Assembly (NCBI RefSeq): GCF_035989285.1
Contig: NZ_CP108513.1
Coordinates: 7,440,001-7,504,000 of the forward strand
Length of the DNA: 64,000 nt
Direction: 5' to 3'
Origin: Streptomyces sp. NBC_01235
Lineage (GTDB): Bacteria; Actinomycetota; Actinomycetes; Streptomycetales; Streptomycetaceae
Both the position numbers and the translations under genes were made by a program. The notes beneath the pieces are model-generated. The model saw only the letters and a list, made by a program, of their open reading frames with translations, did no database searches and had not been told where the DNA came from. Below are positions 21,228 to 29,702 of this stretch, in pieces (the first letter of the stretch is position 1; every line of letters starts with the position of its first letter).

Positions 21228-22481
21228 ATGCGGAAGATACTCGTCGTCGGAGCCGGCCAGTCCGGTCTCCAGCTCGCCCTCGGCCTCCAGTCGCACGGGT
21301 ACGAGGTCACCCTGATGTCCAACCGGACGGCGGACGAGATCCGCTCCGGCCGGGTCATGTCGACGCAGTGCATGTTCCACACGGCCCTGCATCACGAGCG
21401 CGACCTCCAGCTGAACTTCTGGGAGCAGCAGGCCCCGAAGCTCGAGGGACTCGGCGTCTCGGTCGCCGCCCCCGGCTCGCACGACCCGGGCCCCACCCAG
21501 CGCGCGATCGACTGGCTGGGCCGGCTCGACGGGTACGCGCAGTCCGTCGACCAGCGGGTGAAGATGGCCGGCTGGATGGAGACGTTCGTCCAGCGCGGCG
21601 GCCAGCTCGTCATCCACGGCGCGGCGGTCTCCGACCTCGACTACTTCTCCCGCGCCTACGACCTCGTCCTGGTCTCGGCGGGCAAGGGCGAGCTCGTCCA
21701 GATGTTCGGCCGCGACCCGCAGCGCTCCCCCTACAGCGAGCCGCAGCGCGCCCTCGCCGTCGCCTACGTCCACGGACTGGGCCCGCGCCCGGAGCACCCG
21801 GACATGGAGGCGGTCCGCTGCAACCTGGTCCCCGGTGTCGGCGAACTCTTCGTCATGCCGACGCTCACCACCTCCGGCCGCGCCGACATCCTCTTCTGGG
21901 AGGGCATACCCGGCGGCCCGCTGGACGTCTTCAACGGCGTCAAGGACCCGGCGGAACACCTCTCCCTGACCCTGGAACTCATGGAGAAGTTCACGCCCTG
22001 GGAGTACGCGCGGGCCACGAAGGTCGAACTGACCGATGCGGGCGGCACGTTGGCCGGCCGCTACGCGCCCACGGTCCGCAACCCCATCGGCCGCCTCCCC
22101 GGCGGCGGTCTGGTGCTCGGCGTCGCCGACGTCGTCGTCGCCAACGACCCGATCACCGGTCAGGGCTCCAACTCGGCGTCCAAGTGCGCCGCCGCGTATC
22201 TCGCGTCGATCCTCGAGCAGGGCGAGAAGGAGTTCGACGAGGAGTGGATGCGCGCCACCTTCGACCGCTACTGGGAGACGGCTCAGCACGTCACCAAGTG
22301 GACCAACGCGATGCTCGCTCCGCCGCCGGAGCACATCATCAACCTGCTGGGCGCGGCCGGGCAGCTGCCGCCCGTGGCTGATCGTTTCGCCAACGCGTTC
22401 AACGACCCGGCCGACTTCGAGAACTTCTTCTACGAGCCGGAGAAGACGGGCGCCTACCTGACCTCGGTCACCGGAGCCTGA
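21228..22481 (+). CDS. Styrene-monooxygenase-like (StyA) FAD monooxygenase
   Basis: 417 residues. The N-terminal dinucleotide fold VVGAGQSGLQLALGL (about 6-20), followed by MSNRTADEIRSGRVMSTQCMF, is typical of the StyA group of two-component flavin monooxygenases. The C-terminal FAD motif GVADVVVANDPITGQGSN is also present. Such enzymes epoxidise or hydroxylate aromatic substrates with FADH2 from a separate reductase; no StyB-like reductase is nearby. AAGGAGAG lies eight bases before the ATG. The gene lies 24 bases behind cvnD, so it may be a conservon output, as cytochrome P450s are in other conservons. Confidence 0.88.
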   Translation: MRKILVVGAGQSGLQLALGLQSHGYEVTLMSNRTADEIRSGRVMSTQCMFHTALHHERDLQLNFWEQQAPKLEGLGVSVAAPGSHDPGPTQRAIDWLGRLDGYAQSVDQRVKMAGWMETFVQRGGQLVIHGAAVSDLDYFSRAYDLVLVSAGKGELVQMFGRDPQRSPYSEPQRALAVAYVHGLGPRPEHPDMEAVRCNLVPGVGELFVMPTLTTSGRADILFWEGIPGGPLDVFNGVKDPAEHLSLTLELMEKFTPWEYARATKVELTDAGGTLAGRYAPTVRNPIGRLPGGGLVLGVADVVVANDPITGQGSNSASKCAAAYLASILEQGEKEFDEEWMRATFDRYWETAQHVTKWTNAMLAPPPEHIINLLGAAGQLPPVADRFANAFNDPADFENFFYEPEKTGAYLTSVTGA

Positions 22482-22787
22482 CGGGCTTTCTCCGCTCGTC
22501 CTGTACGTCGTCCTCGTACTCGCCGTCGGAGGGTGGGTCCGCGTCGCGCGGGCGGCGCGGGGCGGACCGTGCCGGGTGCGCGCGGCGCCACCGTGATGCC
22601 GGCTGCGGGCGGGCCGGTCCGCCGGGCGGATGGTGAGGACCGGAACCGGGCTCGGACGATCAGTGCCCCTTGACGGTAGGGGAGGACGCCTCTTCGGCGA
22701 ACACCCGTGACATCGCCCGGGCCAGGAACAGGAAGGGCCCCGGCGCCTGTGGCGCCGGGACCCGATCCCGTTGTACCCGTCAGGCGG
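22482..22787. other. Intergenic region between convergent genes
   Basis: 306 bases. Only the hairpin at 22735-22763 stands out. No coding character is seen. Confidence 0.5.
22735..22763. terminator. Bidirectional hairpin terminator
   Basis: CCCGGCGCC at 22739-22747 pairs with 22751-22759 around a TGT loop; GGG/CCC pairs extend the stem past one mismatch. It lies between the stops of convergent genes. Confidence 0.75.
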
Positions 22788-23144
22788 TCAGCCCGTGTGG
22801 CATGCCACGTCTTCCGGGCTGCAGGTGTGGACGTCGTCGTCGGGCAGGTGGATCAGGTCGTCCCGGACCCAGCCGGTCTTGCCCTTGGCGTTCCCGGTCG
22901 TCATCTTGACCTTGTACCAGCGGTGGCCACCCGTGTAGGTCGAGGTCTTCTCGGTGCACTTGTTGTTCTTGTACGCCACGCCCAGGCTGGTGGAGCTGGT
23001 GGACGCCTTGGAGCGGAGGTTCGCCGAGCTCGCCTTGATGTAGCAGCCCGAGGCCGCCTGGGCCGGAGCGGCAGCGAGGACCAGCCCCGGAACAGCGAGT
23101 GAGGCGGTCAAGGAAAGAGCCGTCATGGCTTGGCGTATGCGCAT
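22788..23144 (-). CDS. Secreted SH3b-domain protein
   Basis: 118 residues. A Sec signal peptide ends near APAQAA (about residue 30). The mature part is one bacterial SH3 domain (SSANLRSKASTSSTSLGVAYKNNKC, then HRWYKVKMTTGNAKGKTGWVRDDLI) with four Cys that could form disulfides. It probably binds cell wall peptides or surface ligands. ATG 23144 gives a perfect signal peptide; the upstream extension is not conserved in character. GGGGA lies five bases before it. Confidence 0.85.
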   Translation of the reverse strand: MRIRQAMTALSLTASLAVPGLVLAAAPAQAASGCYIKASSANLRSKASTSSTSLGVAYKNNKCTEKTSTYTGGHRWYKVKMTTGNAKGKTGWVRDDLIHLPDDDVHTCSPEDVACHTG

Positions 23145-23332
23145 GGGTTCCCCGTCTTTGTCGGGCATCATGTGATGCCCTTGCGAACTGACCTCCAGAG
23201 TCAAGATCACAAGGGTTCGACGCGTCAACCGGCATTGCCGAACCATGACTTGTCCCCCCAGGCCACCACACTCCCGGACGCTCCGGATCTACGCGCACCT
23301 CATGCCGAGCAGCCAGGAGCGCACAGGTGGGC

Positions 23333-24613
23333 TCACTTCTGTGAGCCGGAGAAGACGGGGACCTGTCCGGGGTCGGTTCCGGGCGCCCGGTCGGGGCGTA
23401 CGGCGCCCAGTACCGGTTGGGACGCGATCGGGGTGACCTTGATCTTCTCGCCCGTTCGCGGTGCCTGGACCACCTTGCCCCCGCCCAGGTACATCGCCAC
23501 GTGGGTGGCCTCGGGGAAGTAGATCACCAGGTCGCCGGGGCGAAGTTCCCTCAGCGGGATCCTCGGCAGCCGCGCCCACTGCTCCTCGCTGGTCCGGGGG
23601 ATCGGCGTCCCGGCATGCCCCCAGGCCTCGGACGTCAGGCCCGAGCAGTCGTACGACCTCGGGCCCTCGGCGCCCCATTCGTACGGCTTGCCGATCTGCC
23701 GCACGGCGTACCGCACGGCCTGCTCGCCCTCCTTCGACGGCTTGCGGTCCTCGCCGAGCGCACCGGACGTACCGGGCGCACCGAGCGCTCCGGACGCCAC
23801 GAGCTTCTCCTGCGCCTGGGCGACGCCCTTCTTCTCCAGTTCGGCGAGGGCGGCGAGCTGCTCGGCGGTGAGGGAGGCGAGGAGTGCCTCGACGTCGTCG
23901 AGGCGCCGGCGTACGTCGTCGCGCTCCTTCTTCGTGCGCGCGGTGAGGGTGAGCTGGTCGTCGAGGGCGGCGCGGGCCTTGCGCGCCAGCCCGTCGGCCT
24001 TGCGTTCGCCGCTCTCCAGCCGCCCGACCGTCTCGGCCCGCTCGCGCGCCAGTCGGCCGATCACATGCCCCTGGTCGAGGGCGTGCTGCGGATCGCGGGC
24101 GAGCAGCAGCCGTACGTAGGGGGAGATGCCGGTGCTGCCCTGGTACTGCTGGCGGGCCAGCCGCCCGGCGGCGCCCCGGCTGTCGTGCAGGGAGAGCCGC
24201 GCCTTGGCCAGGTCGGCGTCCAGCCGCCCGGTCTCGGCCCGCCGCCGCCTGAGCTGTTCCTCGGTGGCGTTGTAGGCCTCGGTGGCCTGCTCGGCCTCCC
24301 GGTACAGCCGCTGAAGCTCCGTCAGCAACGCGGCCACGGTCTTTTCGCCGGTGTCCGACACCTCCGCACCGGCCTCCGCTCCGACGGTCGGTGGTTCGCC
24401 CGGGTCCGGGGTCTCGGCTCCGGCGACCGACGGTTCGCCGGCGTCCGGGGTCTCGGCTCCGGTCTCCGAGGACTCGCCCGGGTCCGGGGTCTCCGCGACG
24501 ACCGCCGTCTGTCCTTCCGTCACGGCCGTGGCGAGCCCGGGGGCCAGGACGGTCTGGGCGGCGAGCGCCGCCGTGGAGACCGTACAGGCCAGACGCAGCA
24601 GCCTTCCTGACAC
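23333..24613 (-). CDS. Secreted NlpC/P60 peptidoglycan endopeptidase
   Basis: 426 residues. A signal peptide is followed by a low-complexity segment repeating ETPDxGEPS units (about 43-80), then a long coiled coil (about 85-280) typical of RipA-like hydrolases, then the NlpC/P60 domain with catalytic Cys323 (YDCSGL) and His371 (THVAMYLGG). It would cleave D-Glu to diamino acid bonds in peptidoglycan stems outside the membrane. GTG 24613 has GGAGG seven bases upstream. The coiled coil may hold it inactive until recruited. Confidence 0.92.
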   Translation of the reverse strand: MSGRLLRLACTVSTAALAAQTVLAPGLATAVTEGQTAVVAETPDPGESSETGAETPDAGEPSVAGAETPDPGEPPTVGAEAGAEVSDTGEKTVAALLTELQRLYREAEQATEAYNATEEQLRRRRAETGRLDADLAKARLSLHDSRGAAGRLARQQYQGSTGISPYVRLLLARDPQHALDQGHVIGRLARERAETVGRLESGERKADGLARKARAALDDQLTLTARTKKERDDVRRRLDDVEALLASLTAEQLAALAELEKKGVAQAQEKLVASGALGAPGTSGALGEDRKPSKEGEQAVRYAVRQIGKPYEWGAEGPRSYDCSGLTSEAWGHAGTPIPRTSEEQWARLPRIPLRELRPGDLVIYFPEATHVAMYLGGGKVVQAPRTGEKIKVTPIASQPVLGAVRPDRAPGTDPGQVPVFSGSQK

Positions 24614-24716
24614 GTCATCACCTCCGTTGCGGGGTGGCCCCTCCATCCCGCAGGGCGAGCATCAGGCGTGCGCGCGTGGCCCGCGCGCCGAGTGTGCGCG
24701 GTTCGGCGCAACGGGG

Positions 24717-25034
24717 TCACTCGGTGGCGTCGTCCCGTCGGCCGTCCGGCGTGGCGTCGGGCTTGGACCAGGGCCACCGTGGTCGGCCGCTCTTCTTCCC
24801 CGCCCCCTGGTCACCTTCGGCGGCAAACTCGTACTTCCAGCCCTGGGGCAGTCCGAGCTTTCTGCTGTGGCCGCGGGGCACACGCCGGTAGACCAGGACG
24901 GTGGGCGGGCCACCGGCCGCGTCGGGGACGGGGATGCGGTACGTCTTCGGCGGGTGCCCGGTCGGGCCGAGCAGCACGGGCAGGACCCGGCCGTCCATGG
25001 GACCGCCCTCGAAGGGGGTGTCTTCGCTCTTCAC
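24717..25034 (-). CDS. Conserved hypothetical protein
   Basis: 105 residues, charged, no membrane segment. EDTPFEGGPMDGRVLPVLLGPTG and the YRIPVPD and LVYRRVPRG stretches look like a compact beta-rich protein found in Streptomyces, without known function. GTG 25034 lies 14 bases after the TetR stop, so it is probably cotranscribed with the TetR and AurF-like genes. The ribosome binding site is weak; ATG 24998 is an alternative. Confidence 0.6.
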   Translation of the reverse strand: MKSEDTPFEGGPMDGRVLPVLLGPTGHPPKTYRIPVPDAAGGPPTVLVYRRVPRGHSRKLGLPQGWKYEFAAEGDQGAGKKSGRPRWPWSKPDATPDGRRDDATE

Positions 25035-25048
25035 CGCACCAGTGTCGA

Positions 25049-25699
25049 TCAGGTCTCCGCCGACAGCGCACCCCGGACCAGCTCGGCGGTCTGCGCGTCC
25101 CGCGCCGAGGTCACCGTGAGGACGGCGACGAACTGGTCGACCAGCCAGTCCCGCAGCTCGTCGGCGGGCGGCTGCTTGTCCTCGTCGAGCCAGATGAGGG
25201 AGGCCGCCTCGACCGCCGTGATCCACATCCGCACGGTCATCCGGAGCCGCGGCCCGGGATCGGTGATCCCCAGGTGGCTGTAGATGTGCTCGGCGGCGGC
25301 TCGCCGGACGCCGTCCACGATGGCGGTCGTACGGGAGGTCTCGACGACGCTGCCGCCCTGGAGCAGGGCGCTGAAGCCGGCGTCGTGGCGGCCGACGAAG
25401 GTGAGGTAGCGGTCGAGGGCGCGGGCGAGGCGGGGGAGGAGGGGGCCCTGGCGGGGCTCGTCGAAGCAGTGGTTCAGCTCCTCGGCGGCGGAGCGCAGGG
25501 CGGCCTCGTAGAGCTGCTGTTTGCCGCCCGGGAAGTACCTGTAGACGAGCGGCCGGGACACCCCGGCGGCCTCCGCCACGTCGTCCAGCGAGACGTCCTC
25601 GGGGACGCGGTGCGCGAACAGCGACAGCGCGGCGTCGAGCAGCTGGCTACGGCGCTCCTCCACGCTGAGGCGCCGGTAGGCGGGGGCGGCGGGGGTCAT
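25049..25699 (-). CDS. TetR-family regulator
   Basis: 216 residues. The N-terminal helix-turn-helix RRSQLLDAALSLFAHR, then VSLDDVAEAAGVSRPLVYRYFPGGKQQLYEAAL, is textbook TetR. The C-terminal ligand domain is not assignable to a ligand. ATG 25699 is chosen over an upstream extension lacking family character. It follows the AurF-like gene by 56 bases in the same direction and probably regulates it and itself. Confidence 0.92.
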   Translation of the reverse strand: MTPAAPAYRRLSVEERRSQLLDAALSLFAHRVPEDVSLDDVAEAAGVSRPLVYRYFPGGKQQLYEAALRSAAEELNHCFDEPRQGPLLPRLARALDRYLTFVGRHDAGFSALLQGGSVVETSRTTAIVDGVRRAAAEHIYSHLGITDPGPRLRMTVRMWITAVEAASLIWLDEDKQPPADELRDWLVDQFVAVLTVTSARDAQTAELVRGALSAET

Positions 25700-25755
25700 G
25701 AAGTGCAGCGTAATCGCCCACCCCCGACCGGCGCCCGCCTCCGGTCGCGCTCCGG

Positions 25756-26694
25756 TCACGCCAGCAGCCCCGAAGACCTCCACAGCCGTCGCCCGACCCC
25801 GCGCAGCACCCCGATGTCGTCCAGGAAGTCGGTCAACCGCTTGGCTCCCGTCTGCATGATCTCCCGCCGGTGTCCGCTGGCCCGCACCTGCGCCATGGCC
25901 TCACGCCTGTCCAGGCCCACGTTCGGGTAGACCTCGGGATTCACGAAGGCCACCGAGAACACCCGCGCGAACTCGCCCGACGTGACCCGGGTGAACTCCT
26001 GGGACCACCTCGGCGCGCTCACCATCTGGCGGCGCAGTTCCTCGCGGGCGTAGCGCACGTGCCGGGCCTCCTCCACGACGTGGATCCGGGTGACGCCCCT
26101 GATCAGCGGCTGGACCCGCTCGTCCGGGAAGGTCAGCCGCTGCATCCAGTCCAGGACCTCCTCGCCGAGCAGGGTCGCGGTGAAGGAGCCGGGGGTCGTG
26201 GAGATCGTCTTGAACAACCGCCCCAGGTTCTGGTGGGCGCGGCTCACCGGATACCAGGGGGTGCCGCCGGCCGAGATCAGCCGGGCGAACATCTTCGAGT
26301 GCCGGCACTCGTCCTCGATCTCGGTCAGCGCGTACCGGACGTGCGCGCTCGTCGCCGCCTTGTCGTAGATGTGCCGGACGAGCAGCTGCATGAGGATGAT
26401 CTCGAACCAGATCCCCAGCGAGGCGAGCGCGGCGGCCTCGTGCCGCGACAGCAGGATCCGCTGCTCCTCGCTCATCCGCCGCCACATCGGCGTGTCGTAC
26501 AGCGACACCAGCTCCGGCGGCCAGAACCACTTGCCCTCTTCGAAGGGGGCGTCCCAGTCCAGCTCCTCGTCCGGGTCGAAGGAGTGCTTGGCGGAGGACG
26601 TGAGCAGCCGCTCGGCCACCTGCTCCCGGTCCTTGAGCAGGCCCAGCGCGTCCCGCAGCCCGTCCAGCGCGTCGGCATCCGTGAGGCTCGTCAT
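25756..26694 (-). CDS. AurF-like diiron oxygenase
   Basis: 312 residues. Ferritin-like four-helix carboxylate-bridged diiron motifs are visible: Glu129-x-x-His132 in EIEDECRH and Glu209-x-x-His212 in VVEEARHVRYA, with further Glu in LLGEEVLDW. The family is that of the p-aminobenzoate N-oxygenase AurF. Many genomic members stand outside biosynthetic clusters, as here, and may act on fatty acids or other substrates. The leader of the open frame to 26838 is not conserved; ATG 26694 is preferred. Operon with TetR and a hypothetical protein. Confidence 0.85.
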   Translation of the reverse strand: MTSLTDADALDGLRDALGLLKDREQVAERLLTSSAKHSFDPDEELDWDAPFEEGKWFWPPELVSLYDTPMWRRMSEEQRILLSRHEAAALASLGIWFEIILMQLLVRHIYDKAATSAHVRYALTEIEDECRHSKMFARLISAGGTPWYPVSRAHQNLGRLFKTISTTPGSFTATLLGEEVLDWMQRLTFPDERVQPLIRGVTRIHVVEEARHVRYAREELRRQMVSAPRWSQEFTRVTSGEFARVFSVAFVNPEVYPNVGLDRREAMAQVRASGHRREIMQTGAKRLTDFLDDIGVLRGVGRRLWRSSGLLA

Positions 26695-26840
26695 GCCCTT
26701 ATGAGACTGCCTGTCAGCAAGCCCGTCAATCCCCCGCGCGTCAACACTGCCGTGCGTGATCACTCCACCGAGGGGCGAATCGGCATATCCCGCTGGGTAC
26801 GCTGGCTGTGCCAGGCAGACTCCGCCGCATGGGAGCAATC

Positions 26841-27440
26841 ATGAGCGCCGCACGCGAGTACGGGCTGGATGAGGACTACGAGTGGGCCCGTCCGCCCGTC
26901 GACGGCTGGACGGCCGACGACCTCGACCGACTCCCGAACCTGCCTCCGCATACGGAGCTGATCGACGGGAGTCTGGTCTTCGTGAGTCCGCAGACGTCGT
27001 TTCATTCGCGCACGATGCGCCTGCTGGAGGGCGCTCTACTCGACCAGGCTCCGCAGGAACTGGACGTCCTCCGGGAAATGAGCGTCAAGCTCGACACGCG
27101 AAACCGGCCGGAGCCCGACGTCCTGGTGTTTCGCGCCGAGGCTGATACAGGTCCCCAGCAGACCTGGTACAGGCCCGAGGATGTCGTGCTGGCCTTGGAG
27201 GTCGTATCGAAGGACTCCAAGGAGCGCGACCGCAAGGTCAAGCCGCGCAAGTACGCGGAGGCGGGCATCCCCCACTACTGGCGAGTCGAAGAGAGTGAAG
27301 GCCTCCCCGTGGTCTACGTCTACGAGCTCGACCCCGCCACCAGCACGTACGTACCGACGGGCATCTATCACGACAAGCTCGAGCTGGCCCTCCCGTTTCC
27401 CCTCACCATCGACCTCACCGCGATCAACCGCCGCCGATGA
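26841..27440 (+). CDS. Uma2-family (PD-(D/E)XK) endonuclease
   Basis: 199 residues. The fold is seen in ELIDGSLVFVSP, then RPEPDVLVF (catalytic Asp), then LALEVVSKDSKERDRKVKPRKYAEAGIPHYWRVE (Glu and Lys of the active site). Uma2 proteins are very abundant in Streptomyces and their cellular role is not settled. ATG 26841 has GGGAG six bases upstream. It is divergent from the AurF-like gene. Confidence 0.88.
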   Translation: MSAAREYGLDEDYEWARPPVDGWTADDLDRLPNLPPHTELIDGSLVFVSPQTSFHSRTMRLLEGALLDQAPQELDVLREMSVKLDTRNRPEPDVLVFRAEADTGPQQTWYRPEDVVLALEVVSKDSKERDRKVKPRKYAEAGIPHYWRVEESEGLPVVYVYELDPATSTYVPTGIYHDKLELALPFPLTIDLTAINRRR

Positions 27441-27456
27441 CCGTCGGTCGGCTCCC

Positions 27457-27651
27457 GTGGCCGCCCTCCGCGTCCGTTGGATGCTCGTGGATCCCGGTGA
27501 CGAGGCGTCCGAGGTGGAGCACGGGCCGGGGACAGTGACCGTGCACGCCGAGCGGCTGCCCGCCTACGTCGGGGACGTCGACGGCAACGAGATCGAGTGC
27601 GGCCACGGCAGGCCGCGGCCCGCCGGGTCGTTCAAGCTCAGGCTTCCCTAG
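27457..27651 (+). CDS. Possible small protein downstream of Uma2 gene
   Basis: 64 residues from GTG 27457 (or ATG 27481). The composition is protein-like (MLVDPGDEASEVEHGPGTVTVHAERL, then a GDVDGNEIECGHG stretch) and third positions are GC-rich in this frame. No family is recognised and the ribosome binding site is weak. It may be the remnant of a larger gene. Confidence 0.4.
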   Translation: MAALRVRWMLVDPGDEASEVEHGPGTVTVHAERLPAYVGDVDGNEIECGHGRPRPAGSFKLRLP

Positions 27652-27668
27652 GCCTTCCTGTTGTCTTC

Positions 27669-28199
27669 TCAGACCGAGCAGCCCAGGTCCTCCGGGACCG
27701 CGAACCCCACCGGCTCCGCTCCCTGGGCCGGGAACGACGTGCGCAGGGTGAAGGCGTACGGGGTCGGGCCGTTGGCGCGCAGGTGGAGGAGGCGGGACTC
27801 GGCCTCCGCGACCGTCGGGCGGTGACCGGCCGGCACCCACCACAGGGCCGTCATCGCCTCCGCCACCCGCTCGAACCACTCCCGTCGACGGGACAGCATC
27901 TCGCGGTGCCGGCCCTGGTACATGTACGCGGTCAGGGCGTTGGCGTCCCGCCACACCGACATGTTGATGATCAGCCAGGCGTCGCCGAAGACCTCGATGC
28001 CGGTCGCGTCGCCGTCCTCGGACTGGAGGCGCCAGACGAAGCCGTCGGCCGTGTCCGCGTCGGCGTTGACCGGGTCGAGGGCGTCGACGAAGTCCTTCAA
28101 CTCCGGTGAGTCCAAAGGGAACTTGAGGCGGGCGAGGTTGACCTGGGCGAGTTCGAAGGCGGTTGCGGTTGCGGCTACTTGTGTGTCGGCGTCAGTCAT
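27669..28199 (-). CDS. DUF3291-family protein
   Basis: 176 residues. LAQVNLARLKFPLDSPELKDFVDALDPVNA, then GFVWRLQ and WLIINMSVWRD, are characteristic of DUF3291, a dimeric alpha-beta barrel type fold related to antibiotic-biosynthesis monooxygenase-like proteins. The function is unknown. The ATG at 28199 has no ribosome binding site; instead a 13-bp inverted repeat ends two bases upstream, so the transcript may be leaderless or the repeat may be an operator. Confidence 0.8.
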   Translation of the reverse strand: MTDADTQVAATATAFELAQVNLARLKFPLDSPELKDFVDALDPVNADADTADGFVWRLQSEDGDATGIEVFGDAWLIINMSVWRDANALTAYMYQGRHREMLSRRREWFERVAEAMTALWWVPAGHRPTVAEAESRLLHLRANGPTPYAFTLRTSFPAQGAEPVGFAVPEDLGCSV

Positions 28200-28201
28200 G
28201 G

Positions 28202-28234
28202 ACCGAACGGTAGGTCGGGAGCCTGCCGTTCGGT
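28202..28234. promoter_or_regulatory. Inverted repeat before the DUF3291 start
   Basis: ACCGAACGGTAGG (28202-28214) pairs with 28222-28234 with one mismatch. It lies between the penicillin-binding protein stop and the DUF3291 ATG on the minus strand. It could be a terminator for the first gene or an operator for the second. Confidence 0.55.
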
Positions 28235-28244
28235 ACCCCCCGTC

Positions 28245-29702
28245 TCACGAGTTGAGCACCGCCTCCATCACCGCCCGCGCGATCGGCGCCGCCATCCCGC
28301 CCCCGGTGATGTCCCCGCGGCGCGCCGACCCGTCCTCCACCACCACCGCGACCGCGACCCTCGGCTCCATGTCCCGCTCGCCCTGCGCCCAGGAGACGAA
28401 CCAGGCGTACGGAATCCCGGCGTTGCCGATGCCGTGCTGCGCGGTGCCGGTCTTGCCGCCGACGATCGCGCCGGGGATCGCGGCGTTGGTCCCGGTGCCC
28501 TCCCGCACCACGTTCTCCATCAGCTCCCGCATCCGCCGTGCCGTCGAGGGGAGCATCGCCTGGCGGGACGGGCGGGAACCGGCCGTGGCCACCGTCGCCC
28601 CGCCCTTCCGCGTCGTGCGCTCCACCAGGTACGGCGTGCGCGCCCGCCCCCCGTCGGCCACCGCCGCCGCCACCGTCGCCATCTGGAGCGGGGTCGCCCG
28701 CGTGTTGTACTGGCCGATCGAGGACAGCGCCAGCTGCGCCTCGTCGAGCGAGGTGTCGAAGGTGCTCGCAGAGACGGCGAACGGGATCCGCATGTCCACG
28801 TCGTTGAAGCCGAACGCCTGCGCCGTCCGGGTCATCCGGGCCAGCCCCGTGTCCACGCCGAGTTTCGCGAACACCGTGTTGCACGACCACTCGAAGGCGT
28901 CCCGCAGCGGAGCGTCCTCGCAGCCGTCGCCCTCGTTCGTCAGGATCGTCGTCGTCCCGGGCAGCCGGTAGGGGGCGGGGGAGTCGGTCGCCGCGTCGAG
29001 GTCCGTGATCACGCCCGCGTCCAGTGCCGCCGCCGCGGTGACCACCTTGAACGTCGACCCCGGCGGATACGTCTGCCGCACCGCCCGGTTCAGCATCGGC
29101 TTGTCCGGGTCGCCGTTGAGCCGCGCCCAGGCCCGTTCGGCCCCTGCGTCGTTCCCGGACAGCACGCCCGGGTCGTACGACGGACTGGACACCAGCGCCA
29201 GTACCCGCCCCGTCGCCGGTTCCACCGCCGCCACCGCGCCCTTGCGTCCGTCCAGCCCCTCGTAGGCGGCCCGCTGGGCCCGGCGGTTCAGCGTCGTCAC
29301 CACGTTGCCGCCGGGGGGCCGGCCGTGCGTGACGTCGTTCCACAGCGGGAACGGCGAGAGCAGCGGATCCGCCCCCGACAGGACGCCGTCCCCGGTGTGC
29401 TCCAGGAACGTCGTCCCGTACACCTGGGAGGCGAAGCCGGTCACCGGCGCGTACAACGGCCCGTCCCGGTACGTGCGTTCGTAGCGCAACTGCTCCCCGG
29501 TGTCCCGGGAACCGGTGACGGGGGCCCCGTCGACCAGGATGTCGCCGCGCGGCTGGGCGTAACGGGCGATGGACGCACGCCGGTTGGCCGGGTTGTGGTC
29601 GTAGACGCCGGACCGGACGACCTGGACGCGCGCGGCGTTGACCAGGAGCGCCACCAGCAGCAGGGCGCAGAAGACGGCGGCGCGCCGGATGTGCCGGGTC
29701 AC
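28245..29702 (-). CDS. Class B penicillin-binding protein (transpeptidase)
   Basis: 485 residues. One N-terminal membrane anchor (about 8-25), a dimerisation/pedestal region, and a transpeptidase domain with Ser216-Thr-Phe-Lys219, Ser273-Cys-Asn275 and Lys417-Thr-Gly419. It cross-links peptidoglycan on the outer face. GTG 29702 overlaps the stop of the RodA/FtsW-like gene (GTGA), so the polymerase and transpeptidase are made together, as expected for a SEDS-PBP pair. The pedestal is short compared with division PBPs. Confidence 0.94.
   Translation of the reverse strand: MTRHIRRAAVFCALLLVALLVNAARVQVVRSGVYDHNPANRRASIARYAQPRGDILVDGAPVTGSRDTGEQLRYERTYRDGPLYAPVTGFASQVYGTTFLEHTGDGVLSGADPLLSPFPLWNDVTHGRPPGGNVVTTLNRRAQRAAYEGLDGRKGAVAAVEPATGRVLALVSSPSYDPGVLSGNDAGAERAWARLNGDPDKPMLNRAVRQTYPPGSTFKVVTAAAALDAGVITDLDAATDSPAPYRLPGTTTILTNEGDGCEDAPLRDAFEWSCNTVFAKLGVDTGLARMTRTAQAFGFNDVDMRIPFAVSASTFDTSLDEAQLALSSIGQYNTRATPLQMATVAAAVADGGRARTPYLVERTTRKGGATVATAGSRPSRQAMLPSTARRMRELMENVVREGTGTNAAIPGAIVGGKTGTAQHGIGNAGIPYAWFVSWAQGERDMEPRVAVAVVVEDGSARRGDITGGGMAAPIARAVMEAVLNS

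Noticed and set aside
25756..26694. Nitro-compound biosynthetic cluster around the AurF-like gene
   Set aside because: No polyketide, peptide or tailoring genes are adjacent; neighbours are a TetR, a small protein and a Uma2 nuclease.
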